DNA of 64,000 nt from CAZHHH01 sp052400685. Lineage in GTDB: Bacteria > Bacteroidota > Bacteroidia > Bacteroidales > Marinilabiliaceae. This document shows positions 18,153 to 25,816 of the stretch, piece after piece. The notes below the pieces were generated by a model. The model was not told the DNA's origin, ran no database searches, and was given only the letters and a program-made list of their open reading frames with translations. Positions within the stretch are counted from its first letter, which is position 1; each line of letters begins with the position of its first letter. The stretch lies in assembly GCA_052400685.1 (NCBI GenBank), contig JBQTGJ010000011.1, one strand, 5' to 3'. Position numbers and translations under genes: made by a program.

Positions 18153-18545
18153 ATGGCTTTACGATCAAGAAATAAAATCAATGCTACGTTTAGCATGTCA
18201 TCGATGACCGATGTGGTATTTCTTTTGCTGATATTTTTTATGATTACCTCCACATTGGTTAATCCGAATGCCATAAAGCTGTTGTTGCCACAGAGTAGTC
18301 AGCAGGCGGCTGCTAAACCTTTGGAGTCGGTTTCAATAACACGCGATTTAAGATATTATGTAGGTACTAAATCGGTGCGGTTTAGTCAGATTGAAGCGGA
18401 GTTGAGACGTCGGGTTGGCGATGAACAGGATGTATATATTTCTTTGCATGTGGATGAGAATGTACCCATGAGAGAGGTGGTAAAAGTTATGAATATCGCT
18501 AAAAATAATAGCTATAAGGTTATTTTGGCAACCAGAGCAAAGTAA
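18153..18545 (+). CDS. exbD: Biopolymer transport protein ExbD/TolR
   Basis: 130 residues: a short basic cytoplasmic N-terminus (MALRSRNKIN), one membrane helix (VVFLLLIFFMITSTLV) preceded by the aspartate of SSMTDVVF that carries protons in the family, and a periplasmic domain ending VVKVMNIAKNNSYKVILATR. Length and layout match ExbD/TolR. It is sandwiched between exbB (15 bp) and tonB (2 bp), so the three are almost certainly cotranscribed. Confidence 0.95.
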   Translation: MALRSRNKINATFSMSSMTDVVFLLLIFFMITSTLVNPNAIKLLLPQSSQQAAAKPLESVSITRDLRYYVGTKSVRFSQIEAELRRRVGDEQDVYISLHVDENVPMREVVKVMNIAKNNSYKVILATRAK

Positions 18546-18547
18546 AC

Positions 18548-19462
18548 ATGGTAGAGAAGAAAAGTGATAAGACTTTTGGGGCGGTTGGTACCGTTTTGTT
18601 TCATCTGGCGTTGTTGGTGTTATTGTTCGTTATGGGCATTAAATCAATACCGATGGAAGAAGAAGGAATTCTCGTGAACTTTGGTGATAGTCCTACCGGT
18701 TCAGGTCCTTCGGAACCCGTTCGTAATATGCCGTCTGCCCCTGAAACGACACCGCCAGCGGCGCAGTCCGTACCGGCTTCTACTCCTCCATCGGCTGCAG
18801 AGCCGGTTAAACAACGCAATATTACTCAGGATTTTGAAAAAACAGCAGCAATGGCAGCGGAAGAGAAGGCTCGCCAGGCGGCTGAAAAGAAACGTTTGGC
18901 TGAGGCCCAAAAGGAGTATGAAGAAGCTCAGCGACAGAAACGAATTGAAGAGGAAAAGCGAAAAGCTGCTGAAGAAGCCGAGCGTCAGCGTCTGGCCGAA
19001 GAGCAGCGTAAAAAGGAGGAGATGCAACGTCAGGCAGCCGCCATACGTAACGCTACCAATCAGGCTTTTAGTAAAAGTAATGGCACCGGAACATCTGAAG
19101 GTGAAACACAAGGTGCCGGTAATCAAGGATATGTTACTGGTGATCCTTCGTCCAAAAGCCGTACTGGCTCTGGTCTTGGCAGTTCAGGTAATTCTTTTAG
19201 TCTGGCGGGGCGCAGCTTGTCGGGCTCGTTACCGCTGCCTGAATATAATTCACAGGAGGTAGGGGAGGTTGTAGTTGAAATCACTGTAGACAAAACGGGG
19301 AAGGTGACTTCTGCGCAGCCTATCCTTAAAAATTCAACGACTCAGGATAGCTATTTGTGGCGGGAAGCTAAAGCAGCGGCTCTCAAGGCCCGTTTTAACA
19401 GCAGTGCCTCGGCGCCTGCTTATCAGAAGGGAACTATCACTTATCGTTTTGTATTGAACTAA
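18548..19462 (+). CDS. tonB: TonB/TolA-like energy transducer
   Basis: 304 residues. One N-terminal membrane helix (FHLALLVLLFVMGI, residues about 17-32), a Pro/Ser/Thr-rich linker, then a long Lys/Glu/Ala/Arg coiled coil (about 95-160, TolA-like), a Gly/Ser-rich segment, and a C-terminal TonB domain (PEYNSQEVGEVVVEITVDKTGK to the end at YRFVLN). It would span the periplasm and transmit ExbBD motion to outer-membrane receptors. Known Bacteroidota annotations call this either TonB or TolA; the C-terminal domain favours TonB. It is the last gene of the exbB-exbD-tonB unit. Confidence 0.92.
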   Translation: MVEKKSDKTFGAVGTVLFHLALLVLLFVMGIKSIPMEEEGILVNFGDSPTGSGPSEPVRNMPSAPETTPPAAQSVPASTPPSAAEPVKQRNITQDFEKTAAMAAEEKARQAAEKKRLAEAQKEYEEAQRQKRIEEEKRKAAEEAERQRLAEEQRKKEEMQRQAAAIRNATNQAFSKSNGTGTSEGETQGAGNQGYVTGDPSSKSRTGSGLGSSGNSFSLAGRSLSGSLPLPEYNSQEVGEVVVEITVDKTGKVTSAQPILKNSTTQDSYLWREAKAAALKARFNSSASAPAYQKGTITYRFVLN

Positions 19463-19713
19463 GCAGCAAGGTTGCTGTTTTTACATTTTTTAAAGTTCTG
19501 AGTTATGCTCTTTTTTAAGTGCGCTATTCTTTCCTGTTTTGAGTGCGCTTTTCTGACGTTCTTGTAATAATTTTTTATTGCACTAAGGTTAATGATTGTT
19601 AAACGCTATGGCGATCATTTGTATTTTTGATAAACTTGCATAAGAATTTGATGAACGGATCAAATTCGTTGATAAAAGTAAAGTTTTTCATAAGTTAAGA
19701 TTAAGGTTAAGGT

Positions 19714-19741
19714 AAAAAGAGAGACTTTGGTCTCTCTTTTT
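19714..19741. terminator. Perfect hairpin terminator downstream of tonB
   Basis: A 12-bp perfect stem, AAAAAGAGAGAC/GTCTCTCTTTTT, with the 4-nt loop TTTG. It is flanked by A and T runs, so it could act in both directions, and lies 251 bp after the tonB stop. It is preceded by TTAAGGTTAAGGT. Confidence 0.8.
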
Positions 19742-19807
19742 AAACTGAAAAAGGATTTTATTAAAATAAAGATAGATTTTTCATAATTTTGGGTTAGGGT
19801 TAAGGTT

Positions 19808-19844
19808 AGAAACGAGATGCGTCAAACGAGACGGTCTCGTTTCT
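19808..19844. terminator. Second related hairpin, probable terminator
   Basis: The arms AGAAACGAGA (19808-19817) and TCTCGTTTCT (19835-19844) pair around a 17-nt loop that contains a second copy of the left arm (AAACGAGAC). It is followed by GTTTTA. Like the hairpin at 19714 it is preceded by GGTTAGGGTTAAGGTTA, so the two look like a diverged duplication. Confidence 0.6.
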
Positions 19845-19872
19845 GTTTTAAATGGGGTTTATAAAAATTGTC

Positions 19873-19933
19873 GCTTTGGTGTTTTGTCCGCTTAAAATTT
19901 GGAGAATTGATTTGAATCAACTTTTAAAGAAGG
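19873..19933. repeat. Dispersed repeat family D, copy 2
   Basis: It shares CGCTTAAAATTTGGwGAATTG and flanking bases with 11470-11530. Short, no coding capacity, nature unknown. Confidence 0.5.
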
Positions 19934-19951
19934 TCGGATTATTAATTTACA

Positions 19952-20145
19952 TTTCATGTGTTTATAATTTGTTTGTTTTTGTCACATGGAACTCGCCGGA
20001 ATAATCATTCCCCTCTGTGTGAATCAATTTGCCATGGCTCGTTTTATATGATTATATTTTGTTTTTTAAGGTCATATGGAACTCGCCTAACTTAATCATT
20101 CCCCTGTGTGTGAATTAATTCCCATGACTCGTTTCATAAATTATG
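19952..20145. repeat. Dispersed repeat family B, two tandem units
   Basis: Two units about 90 bp apart. The consensus core is CATATGGAACTCGCC, then AATCATTCCCCTGTGTGTGAA, then CCATGGCTCGTTTCATATG. The first and last 15 bp form an imperfect inverted repeat (12 of 15), so each unit can fold on itself. The joining segment is AT-rich (TTTATAATTTGTTT). Other arrays are at 32362, 48796 (inverted) and 55855. Confidence 0.85.
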
Positions 20146-20178
20146 TCAGAATTTGTGATTTGACTTTAACTGCTTCAA

Positions 20179-20547
20179 GTGAAGACTACCCAAATAAACC
20201 AAAAGTTCCGATTACTAATACGAACCAGCAATTTGTATGCAGATTTTTTAGTACAAGAATACAGGACTATTAATTTCATTCACATAAATTCGTATAGGGA
20301 AGAATTTGGAGGGAAAATGGCAGATGCTGTTTTTCATAGTTTTTTACGTGAGTGGCAATCAGTAGTAGCAATGGATTGGAGTAACGGATTTTTGGGAAAA
20401 ATAAAGGAAGAATTTAGAAAAGATGAATGGATATTGTACAAAATCCTAGTTGGCGATATGTTTTGTAAATGGTTTTTGTATAGTGGTTTATGTGTTTTGT
20501 GTGTGATTTTCTTTGAGAAAATATTTTTTTATATAGAAAGCGTCCTT
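20179..20547 (+). CDS. Hypothetical protein, 3' end lost in assembly gap
   Basis: Open frame of at least 123 codons from a GTG at 20179, or from an ATG at 20317/20318 region, ending in a hydrophobic segment (WFLYSGLCVLCVIFF) just before the gap. I do not recognise the family. The codon use is more AT-rich than in neighbouring core genes, and it sits among repeats, so it may be a fragment of a transferred or decaying gene. The frame appears to continue into the 41-bp tandem repeat, which is not coding-like, so the true stop is unknown. Confidence 0.3.
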
Positions 20548-20645
20548 NNNNNNNNNNNNNNNNNNNNNNNNNNNNNNNNNNNNNNNNNNNNNNNNNNNNN
20601 NNNNNNNNNNNNNNNNNNNNNNNNNNNNNNNNNNNNNNNNNNNNN
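20548..20645. other. Assembly gap (98 unknown bases)
   Basis: A run of N. Left edge ...GCGTCCTT, right edge TTTTCCGCGGGG; both are parts of the 41-bp repeat unit, so the gap probably arose from a collapsed or unassembled tandem array and its stated length should not be trusted. Confidence 0.97.
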
Positions 20646-20880
20646 TTTTCCGCGGGGGAAGCCATGTAGGTACGTACACGTCGTCCTTTTCCGCAGGGGA
20701 AGCCATGTAGGTACGTACACGTCGTCCTTTTCCGCGGGGGAAGCCATGTAGGTACGTACACGTCGTCCTTTTCCGCAGGGGAAGCCATGTAGGTACGTAC
20801 ACGTCATCCTTTTCCGCGGGGGAAGCCATGTAGGTATGTACACGTTGTCCTTTCCTGTGGGGGAAGCCATATTTATATGT
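20646..20880. repeat. 41-bp minisatellite (five full units plus one degenerate)
   Basis: Units start at 20646, 20687, 20728, 20769 and 20810 with a degenerate sixth at 20851. Each runs TTTTCCGC(G/A)GGGGAAGCC, ATGTAGGTACGTACACGT, CGTCC, with an internal GTACGTAC palindrome. Units differ at only a few positions. There are no unique spacers, so it is not CRISPR. All frames stay open because of composition; 41 is not a multiple of 3, so the apparent proteins here are artefacts. Confidence 0.93.
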
Positions 20881-21439
20881 AAAAAGCTTCACTTCTCAGG
20901 ATTTTAACAATTATCCGAATGTAAAAAGCGTCCACCGTGCGTCGGCAAAAATTGGATTCTTTTCAGGCTTATGCATCGCCTTTTTCCGGGGCTTTCTAGT
21001 GTGCGTTTTATTTAGATTTAGCCTTCTTTGGCCACGTTTTGTGTTTCGGATGTGGCTGGCATAAAAAAGCGGTAATGCCGCTTACGTCTGTTTTTGGTGA
21101 AGGCTGAAAGTTCAAAATTTAATAATCCGGGCTGTCTGAGCGAAGCGAGTTCCCGGATTTTAGACAATGAAATTGATTTTTAGAAAATTACTTGCAGCGG
21201 CGGCATTTTAATGTTATTGAATTTTGTTACGTTCGGCATTGTTGCAAACAAGTTTGCACACTGCGCTCACTAAACGCAAAATTTTTGTTTACTTTTTTTT
21301 GCTGTAGTGGAGCGAAGCGGATCACGAATACCTTTGAAATAGAAATTTCAATGAGTAAAAATAGTAAAAGCCTGTGCGGCTTGCGCAATTAAATGGAGCG
21401 TCTTTTTTTACCGGACAACAGTCATTTAATTTAAAGAAT
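20881..21439. other. Gene-free stretch with repeat C copy 2 and a small hairpin
   Basis: No supported gene. AAAAAGCGTCC at about 20920 echoes the left gap edge (GAAAGCGTCC). A hairpin AAGCGG-TAAT-CCGCTT-type lies near 21067-21084. Positions 21183-21275 match family C at 4138-4262, including the TTGCAAACAAGTTTGCA dyad. Confidence 0.5.
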
Positions 21440-21479
21440 AACGCCGTTTTTGCCACATAAGGCAAAAACGGCGTTTCTT
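21440..21479. terminator. Strong hairpin terminator near pheT 3' end
   Basis: A perfect 15-bp stem, AACGCCGTTTTTGCC (21440-21454) with its complement at 21461-21475, has a 6-nt loop. The T-rich tail is on the plus side, but its position 25 bp beyond the pheT stop suggests it also ends that minus-strand transcript. Confidence 0.85.
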
Positions 21480-21499
21480 TATTTTTATGTATCTTCTTT

Positions 21500-23953
21500 C
21501 TAACCTCTAAGTTGAGCGCCCAGCTCTCTTTCGAAGGCAGCTATAAGGTTTTTCATGATTTTATCAATTTGCTTGTCGTTAAGCGTTTTGGTTGTATCCT
21601 GAAGGGTGAAACTGACAGCGTATGACTTTTTGCCGGCGCCAAGTTTCTCTCCTTCATAAACATCAAACAGAGAAATGTTCTTTAATAATTTTTTCCCTGT
21701 TTTAATTGCCACAGCCTCAATATCGGCAAATGTTACGTTTTGATCAATCAGTAATGCCAAATCTCTGTTTACTTCCGGGAATTTTGACAGCTCTTTAAAG
21801 AGCACCGTTTGTCGCGATGCTATTTTGATCATATTATCCCAGTTAAACTCGGCAAAGTAAACGGCTTCGTCAATATCAAATTGTTTGGTTAAGTTGGGGG
21901 CTACAATACCCAGCGTGACCAGTTGTGTCTCATTTTGGCTGTAATCCAGACCGTCGGCTAAAATATCATGTTCTTTAATGGCTTGGGTATGCCAGATGTT
22001 TTTGTCAATACCCAAACGAATAAGGATGTTTTCAACTTCTGTTTTTAAATCAGCGAAAGAAGTTTTTTGTGCCGGTGTATTCCAGTTTATTGGTGCTTTC
22101 AGACCAGTCATGAACAGAGCCAGATGCTGTTCTTCTTTGTAGCTCTTCTGAATGGATTTGTCTTTCCCTTTAAGGTATTGACAATTTCCTATTTCAAATA
22201 GTTTTAAATCCGGATTTTGTCTGTTGCGATTATGTCTGATGGTTTCCAGTCCACCAAAAAGTAATGTTTGACGCATTCCGTTCAGATCGCTGCTCAGCGG
22301 ATTAACCGGCATTACTGTTTGTGAGGCCGGATAAGTGGTCAGCGGTTCATAATAGGCTGCTTTTGTTAGTGAGTTACACATGATTTCGATGAATCCAGCT
22401 GCGGTTAGCTGATCCGAAATTGTGTTGCGTAACTGGTGCTGGTTGGGTTTGGGTGAATATACAATGGTAGAATTAACTTTTGATGATATTTCTATATTGT
22501 TATAACCATAAACCCTGAGTATTTCTTCAATCACATCGGCTTCGCGTTGAACATCCACCCGGTATGGCGGAACCGCTACCAAAAGGGTGTCATTTTCTTC
22601 GTTTAATATTTTAATATCCAAAGCGCTCAATATGGTTTTAATCAGGTTTCGATCAATGGATTTTCCTATTAAACTGTCGATATGTGTGTAGCTCAGTGTT
22701 ACTTCGAAATCGGATACCGGCTCAGGATAGACATCAACAATACTGGATGATATATTGCCGCCTGCCAGTTCTTTGATTAACAGTGCAGCACGTTTCAATG
22801 CATACAATGTATTATTAGGGTCGGTGCCACGTTCAAAGCGGAACGAAGCATCGGTAAATAAGGTGTGTCTGCGTGAGGTTTGACGAATGTATACCGGATT
22901 AAAACAGGCACTTTCTAAAAATATTTTGTTGGTTTGTTCGGTTACGCCACTGTCTATCCCCCCAAAAACACCGGCTAAACACATGCCCGTTTCTTCGTTG
23001 CAAATCATCAGGTCGTCGCCACTCAATTCGCGGTTTTTTCCATCCAACGTGGTGAATGAGGTGCCTTCAGAAAGGGTCTTTACAATGACGTGCTGCCCAC
23101 TGATTTTATCGCCGTCGAAAGCATGCAGTGGTTGGCCGCATTCATGTAATACAAAATTTGTTACATCAACGATGTTATTAATTGGCGTCATACCAATGCT
23201 GCGTAACCGATTTTTTAGCCACGCGGGTGACTCCTGAACCTTAAGCCCTGATATCGTTACTCCGCTGTAACGTGAGCAGGCTTTATTATCGTCAACCGTT
23301 ACTTTGACGGTAAAGTTGTTGTTGTCAACATGAAAGTCGTCAACTGACGGTTTTTTTATTTCGCTGTTAATACCGGTTGCTTTGAGGGCAGCGGCTAAAT
23401 CGCGCGCTACACCTATGTGCGAAGCGGCATCAATGCGGTTGGGGGTGAGGTCCACTTCAAGGATAACATCCGATTCGACATTGAAATATTCGGCGGCCGG
23501 CATACCTGTTTTTGTCTCGGATGGCAATACCATAATGCCGTCGTGAGATGCGCCTATTCCTATTTCATCTTCAGCACAGATCATTCCTTCAGATACTTCA
23601 CCTCTGATTTTGGCTTTTTTTATCTGGAACGACTCATCACCGCTGTATAGTGTTGTGCCAACAGTTGCCACCACCACTTTTTGTCCGGCAGCCACATTGG
23701 GTGCTCCGCAAACAATGGGTAATATTTCGCCTGTGCCAATATCAACTGTTGTTTTACTTAATTTGTCGGCGTTGGGATGTTTTTCGCACGTAAGTACGTG
23801 GCCAATAACCAATCCTTTAAGACCGCCCTTTATGGTTTCTATTTCTTCAATGCTGCCCACTTCTAAACCTAAAGAAGTTAGAATTTCAGCCGTTTCTTCG
23901 GGTGTCTTATCTGTAGAAAGGTAACATTTCAGCCATTTGTATGAAATATTCAT
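21500..23953 (-). CDS. pheT: Phenylalanyl-tRNA synthetase beta subunit
   Basis: 817 residues, the normal length. Cytosolic alpha2-beta2 enzyme charging tRNA-Phe. Seen in order: N-terminal MNISYKWLKCYL, the tRNA-binding (EMAP/OB) domain around KHPNADKLSKTTVDIG, the B3/B4 editing domain with DLTPNRIDAASHIGVARD and HAFDGDKI, the B5 domain, the catalytic-like core with RFERGTDPN, and a C-terminal FDX-ACB anticodon-binding domain (KFPEVNRDLALLID to the end). pheS is not in the window. A -7 promoter element lies about 60 bp upstream. Confidence 0.97.
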   Translation of the reverse strand: MNISYKWLKCYLSTDKTPEETAEILTSLGLEVGSIEEIETIKGGLKGLVIGHVLTCEKHPNADKLSKTTVDIGTGEILPIVCGAPNVAAGQKVVVATVGTTLYSGDESFQIKKAKIRGEVSEGMICAEDEIGIGASHDGIMVLPSETKTGMPAAEYFNVESDVILEVDLTPNRIDAASHIGVARDLAAALKATGINSEIKKPSVDDFHVDNNNFTVKVTVDDNKACSRYSGVTISGLKVQESPAWLKNRLRSIGMTPINNIVDVTNFVLHECGQPLHAFDGDKISGQHVIVKTLSEGTSFTTLDGKNRELSGDDLMICNEETGMCLAGVFGGIDSGVTEQTNKIFLESACFNPVYIRQTSRRHTLFTDASFRFERGTDPNNTLYALKRAALLIKELAGGNISSSIVDVYPEPVSDFEVTLSYTHIDSLIGKSIDRNLIKTILSALDIKILNEENDTLLVAVPPYRVDVQREADVIEEILRVYGYNNIEISSKVNSTIVYSPKPNQHQLRNTISDQLTAAGFIEIMCNSLTKAAYYEPLTTYPASQTVMPVNPLSSDLNGMRQTLLFGGLETIRHNRNRQNPDLKLFEIGNCQYLKGKDKSIQKSYKEEQHLALFMTGLKAPINWNTPAQKTSFADLKTEVENILIRLGIDKNIWHTQAIKEHDILADGLDYSQNETQLVTLGIVAPNLTKQFDIDEAVYFAEFNWDNMIKIASRQTVLFKELSKFPEVNRDLALLIDQNVTFADIEAVAIKTGKKLLKNISLFDVYEGEKLGAGKKSYAVSFTLQDTTKTLNDKQIDKIMKNLIAAFERELGAQLRG

Positions 23954-24012
23954 GCCGGTACTGATTCTTTTATGTGTTAAACGATATTTGTCTCCTGTTT
24001 CGGAGTGACCTA

Positions 24013-24020
24013 CAAAAGTA
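24013..24020 (-). promoter_or_regulatory. Candidate -7 element of the pheT promoter
   Basis: The minus strand reads TACTTTTG, a full match to TAnnTTTG, with a TTAG-like -33 about 20 bp further upstream. It lies 60 bp before the pheT ATG. Confidence 0.5.
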
Positions 24021-24132
24021 AGTATTTTAGACTGAATTACTAACTCTGTCTTCTTTTATCTGAATATTTATAGCTTGCCGGTTGAATGAAAATGATGCTT
24101 TAGATCTATCCTTTTATTTTTTGTTGTACTAT

Positions 24133-24281
24133 TCAGTGTTTGTCTATGAAGTCCAATTTCTGCGTTGCGATTGTCATAAAAACAGTTATTTAAGCGACGT
24201 AAACGTCTTGATTTTTATGATTGCACAGGCCTTGTATCTGAGCTTTATATTTCAAACATTTTGCTTATCGACAGGCTTTGA
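24133..24281. repeat. Dispersed repeat family A, inverted copy A4
   Basis: In reverse orientation this shows the family order: AGTGTTTGTCTATGAAG, TTCTGCGTTGCGATTGTCA, TAAAAACAG, GACGTAAACGTC, TTGATTTTTATGA and CTTATCGACAGGCT. It accounts for the 123-codon open frame at 24082-24453, which is therefore not accepted as a gene. Confidence 0.75.
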
Positions 24282-24356
24282 GTATCGTTGGGCTACCATT
24301 GAGACTATAACAAATAGTAATGAAGGTGTAAGCCGCTTTCTGATGGCTTTAACATC

Positions 24357-24387
24357 TTTGCCTGTTGCTGCTATTTTGTTATCTTTG
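24357..24387 (+). promoter_or_regulatory. surE promoter
   Basis: TTTG (24357-24360), a 19-bp spacer, then TATCTTTG (24380-24387): a full match to the Bacteroidota consensus. The surE ATG is 19 bp downstream, leaving a very short leader. Confidence 0.8.
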
Positions 24388-24406
24388 GAGACGAAAAAAA
24401 ACAGGT

Positions 24407-25201
24407 ATGGAAAAGATAAGGAAGAACCACCGGCCTTTAATTTTGGTGACTAATGATGATGGTGTTATGGCAGGTGGTATCAAGGCGTTGGTGGAGGCGG
24501 TTCGTTCATTTGGAGATGTGGTTGTGGTGGCTCCCGATGCCGCCATGTCGGGAATGTCGCATGCTATTACTGTAAAGGTTCCTTTAGCACTCACGAAGGT
24601 GTCGGAAGAAGAAGGCTTGAAAGTTTATAAGACAAATGGAACCCCTGCCGATTGTGTTAAATTATCAATTAATGCGTTGTTCGAAGATAAACCCGATTTT
24701 GTTGTATCGGGCATTAACCACGGTACCAACAGCTCGGTAAGCGTACATTATTCAGGAACTGTGGGCGCGGCTCGCGAGGGGGCTTTGAATGGTATCCCTT
24801 CCATTGGGTTTTCTCTTTTAAACTACAATGCGGATGCTGATTTTAGCACCGCGGTGAAATACTGTCGAATGGTTTTCGACTATTTCCTGCGTGAGGGGAT
24901 GGAAAATGGTATCTATTATAATGTTAATGTACCCGATGGCCAGACTATTAAAGGTATAAAAGTATGTCGGCAGGCCCGCGGTACCTGGACTGAAGAGTTT
25001 GAGAAACGGGTAGATCCTCGTGGAAAAATATATTTTTGGCTGACAGGTTATTTTGTGAATAATGAACCGGAGAACGATGATACGGATGAATGGGCATTGA
25101 CCAATGGCTATGTGGCTGTGGTTCCCTGCTCGGTAGATGTGACACATTATTCTTCGCTTGAGCGACTGAAGCAGCGTGAGATGCCACTGTTTGAAAAATA
25201 G
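24407..25201 (+). CDS. surE: 5'/3'-nucleotidase SurE
   Basis: About 264-residue metal-dependent phosphatase acting on nucleoside monophosphates. Seen: LVTNDDGVMAGGI with the metal-binding aspartates near the N-terminus, VVAPDAAMSGMSHAIT, TNGTPADCVKLSI and SGINHGTNSSVSVHYSGTVGAAREG, the invariant block with the metal-ligand asparagine. Start at ATG 24407 fits the promoter; the ORF frame to 24365 runs into the promoter and is rejected. A small membrane protein gene and lpxB follow on the same strand. Confidence 0.96.
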   Translation: MEKIRKNHRPLILVTNDDGVMAGGIKALVEAVRSFGDVVVVAPDAAMSGMSHAITVKVPLALTKVSEEEGLKVYKTNGTPADCVKLSINALFEDKPDFVVSGINHGTNSSVSVHYSGTVGAAREGALNGIPSIGFSLLNYNADADFSTAVKYCRMVFDYFLREGMENGIYYNVNVPDGQTIKGIKVCRQARGTWTEEFEKRVDPRGKIYFWLTGYFVNNEPENDDTDEWALTNGYVAVVPCSVDVTHYSSLERLKQREMPLFEK

Positions 25202-25283
25202 TGATGTGGAACGGTTTATGAGGAATATGACAGTTAAACTGTTTACACACAATGTTTGAGGAGATAATGAAACGAGACGTGAA

Positions 25284-25583
25284 ATGAAACAATGTTGGTG
25301 TAATAAGCAAATAATAGGGCTTTTAATTGGGGTGTTTTTACCTGTTATTACGTCCTATCTGATTTATTTGAACAGGTATCATGGTGTGAAAAGTTATGGC
25401 GAATTTGTTGCAGCTCTTTTTCAATTGTATAGTGTCGGCAAGTTTGTTAGTATTAGTGTGTTGCCCAATTTGTTGCTTTTTTTTGTGGCCATTTGGATGG
25501 ATCGTATGCTGGCAGCTCGTGGCATCGTCATTGCCACGGCTTTTTATGCGATAGGTATTTTTGTTTTATTTTTGATTAAATAG
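25284..25583 (+). CDS. Small three-helix membrane protein of unknown function
   Basis: 99 residues with three hydrophobic segments (IIGLLIGVFLPVITSYLIYL, VSISVLPNLLLFFVAIWM and IVIATAFYAIGIFVLFLI) and few charged loops. I do not recognise a named family. It lies between surE and lpxB, and similar small membrane proteins in this place are, from memory, common in the phylum, which suggests an envelope role. Its TAG stop forms the first bases of repeat copy A5. Confidence 0.75.
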   Translation: MKQCWCNKQIIGLLIGVFLPVITSYLIYLNRYHGVKSYGEFVAALFQLYSVGKFVSISVLPNLLLFFVAIWMDRMLAARGIVIATAFYAIGIFVLFLIK

Positions 25584-25727
25584 AGTCTGTCAATAAACTA
25601 AGTGTTTGAAGTATAAAGTTTCAATAAAAGGCGGACGAAGTCATAAAAATCCAAGAGTTTGCTTTTCGTAAATGACTGTTTTTATGGCAGGCATAACTGA
25701 AGTCGTTGACTTGATAGACAAGCGCTA
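25581..25727. repeat. Dispersed repeat family A, copy A5
   Basis: It starts TAGAGTCTGTCAATAAAC and runs through GTCATAAAAATCCAAG and CTGTTTTTATGGCAGGCATAAC to TTGATAGACAAGCGCTA. Its length equals that of A1/A2. The first TAG is the stop codon of the small membrane protein gene. Confidence 0.8.
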
Positions 25728-25816
25728 AATATCAAATTGGTGGGTTGAAGCCGTTTTCGATCGTGTTTGCCCGAAAATTAAAAAGCAGAATTCATTACTG
25801 AAATAATTATTTACGG

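Noticed and set aside
18701..19126. 141-codon antisense frame in tonB
   Set aside because: Low-complexity shadow of the Lys/Glu/Ala coiled-coil and Pro-rich region of tonB.
20646..20880. Possible CRISPR array
   Set aside because: The units are directly contiguous with no unique spacers, and no cas gene is in the window.
20414..20892. Several minus-strand frames rich in MASPAEKDDVYVPTWLP-like repeats
   Set aside because: They read the 41-bp tandem repeat and cross unknown bases; 41 is not a multiple of 3, so the peptide period is an artefact.
24082..24453. 123-codon plus-strand frame before surE
   Set aside because: It is made of inverted repeat A4 and then runs through the surE promoter and start in another frame.
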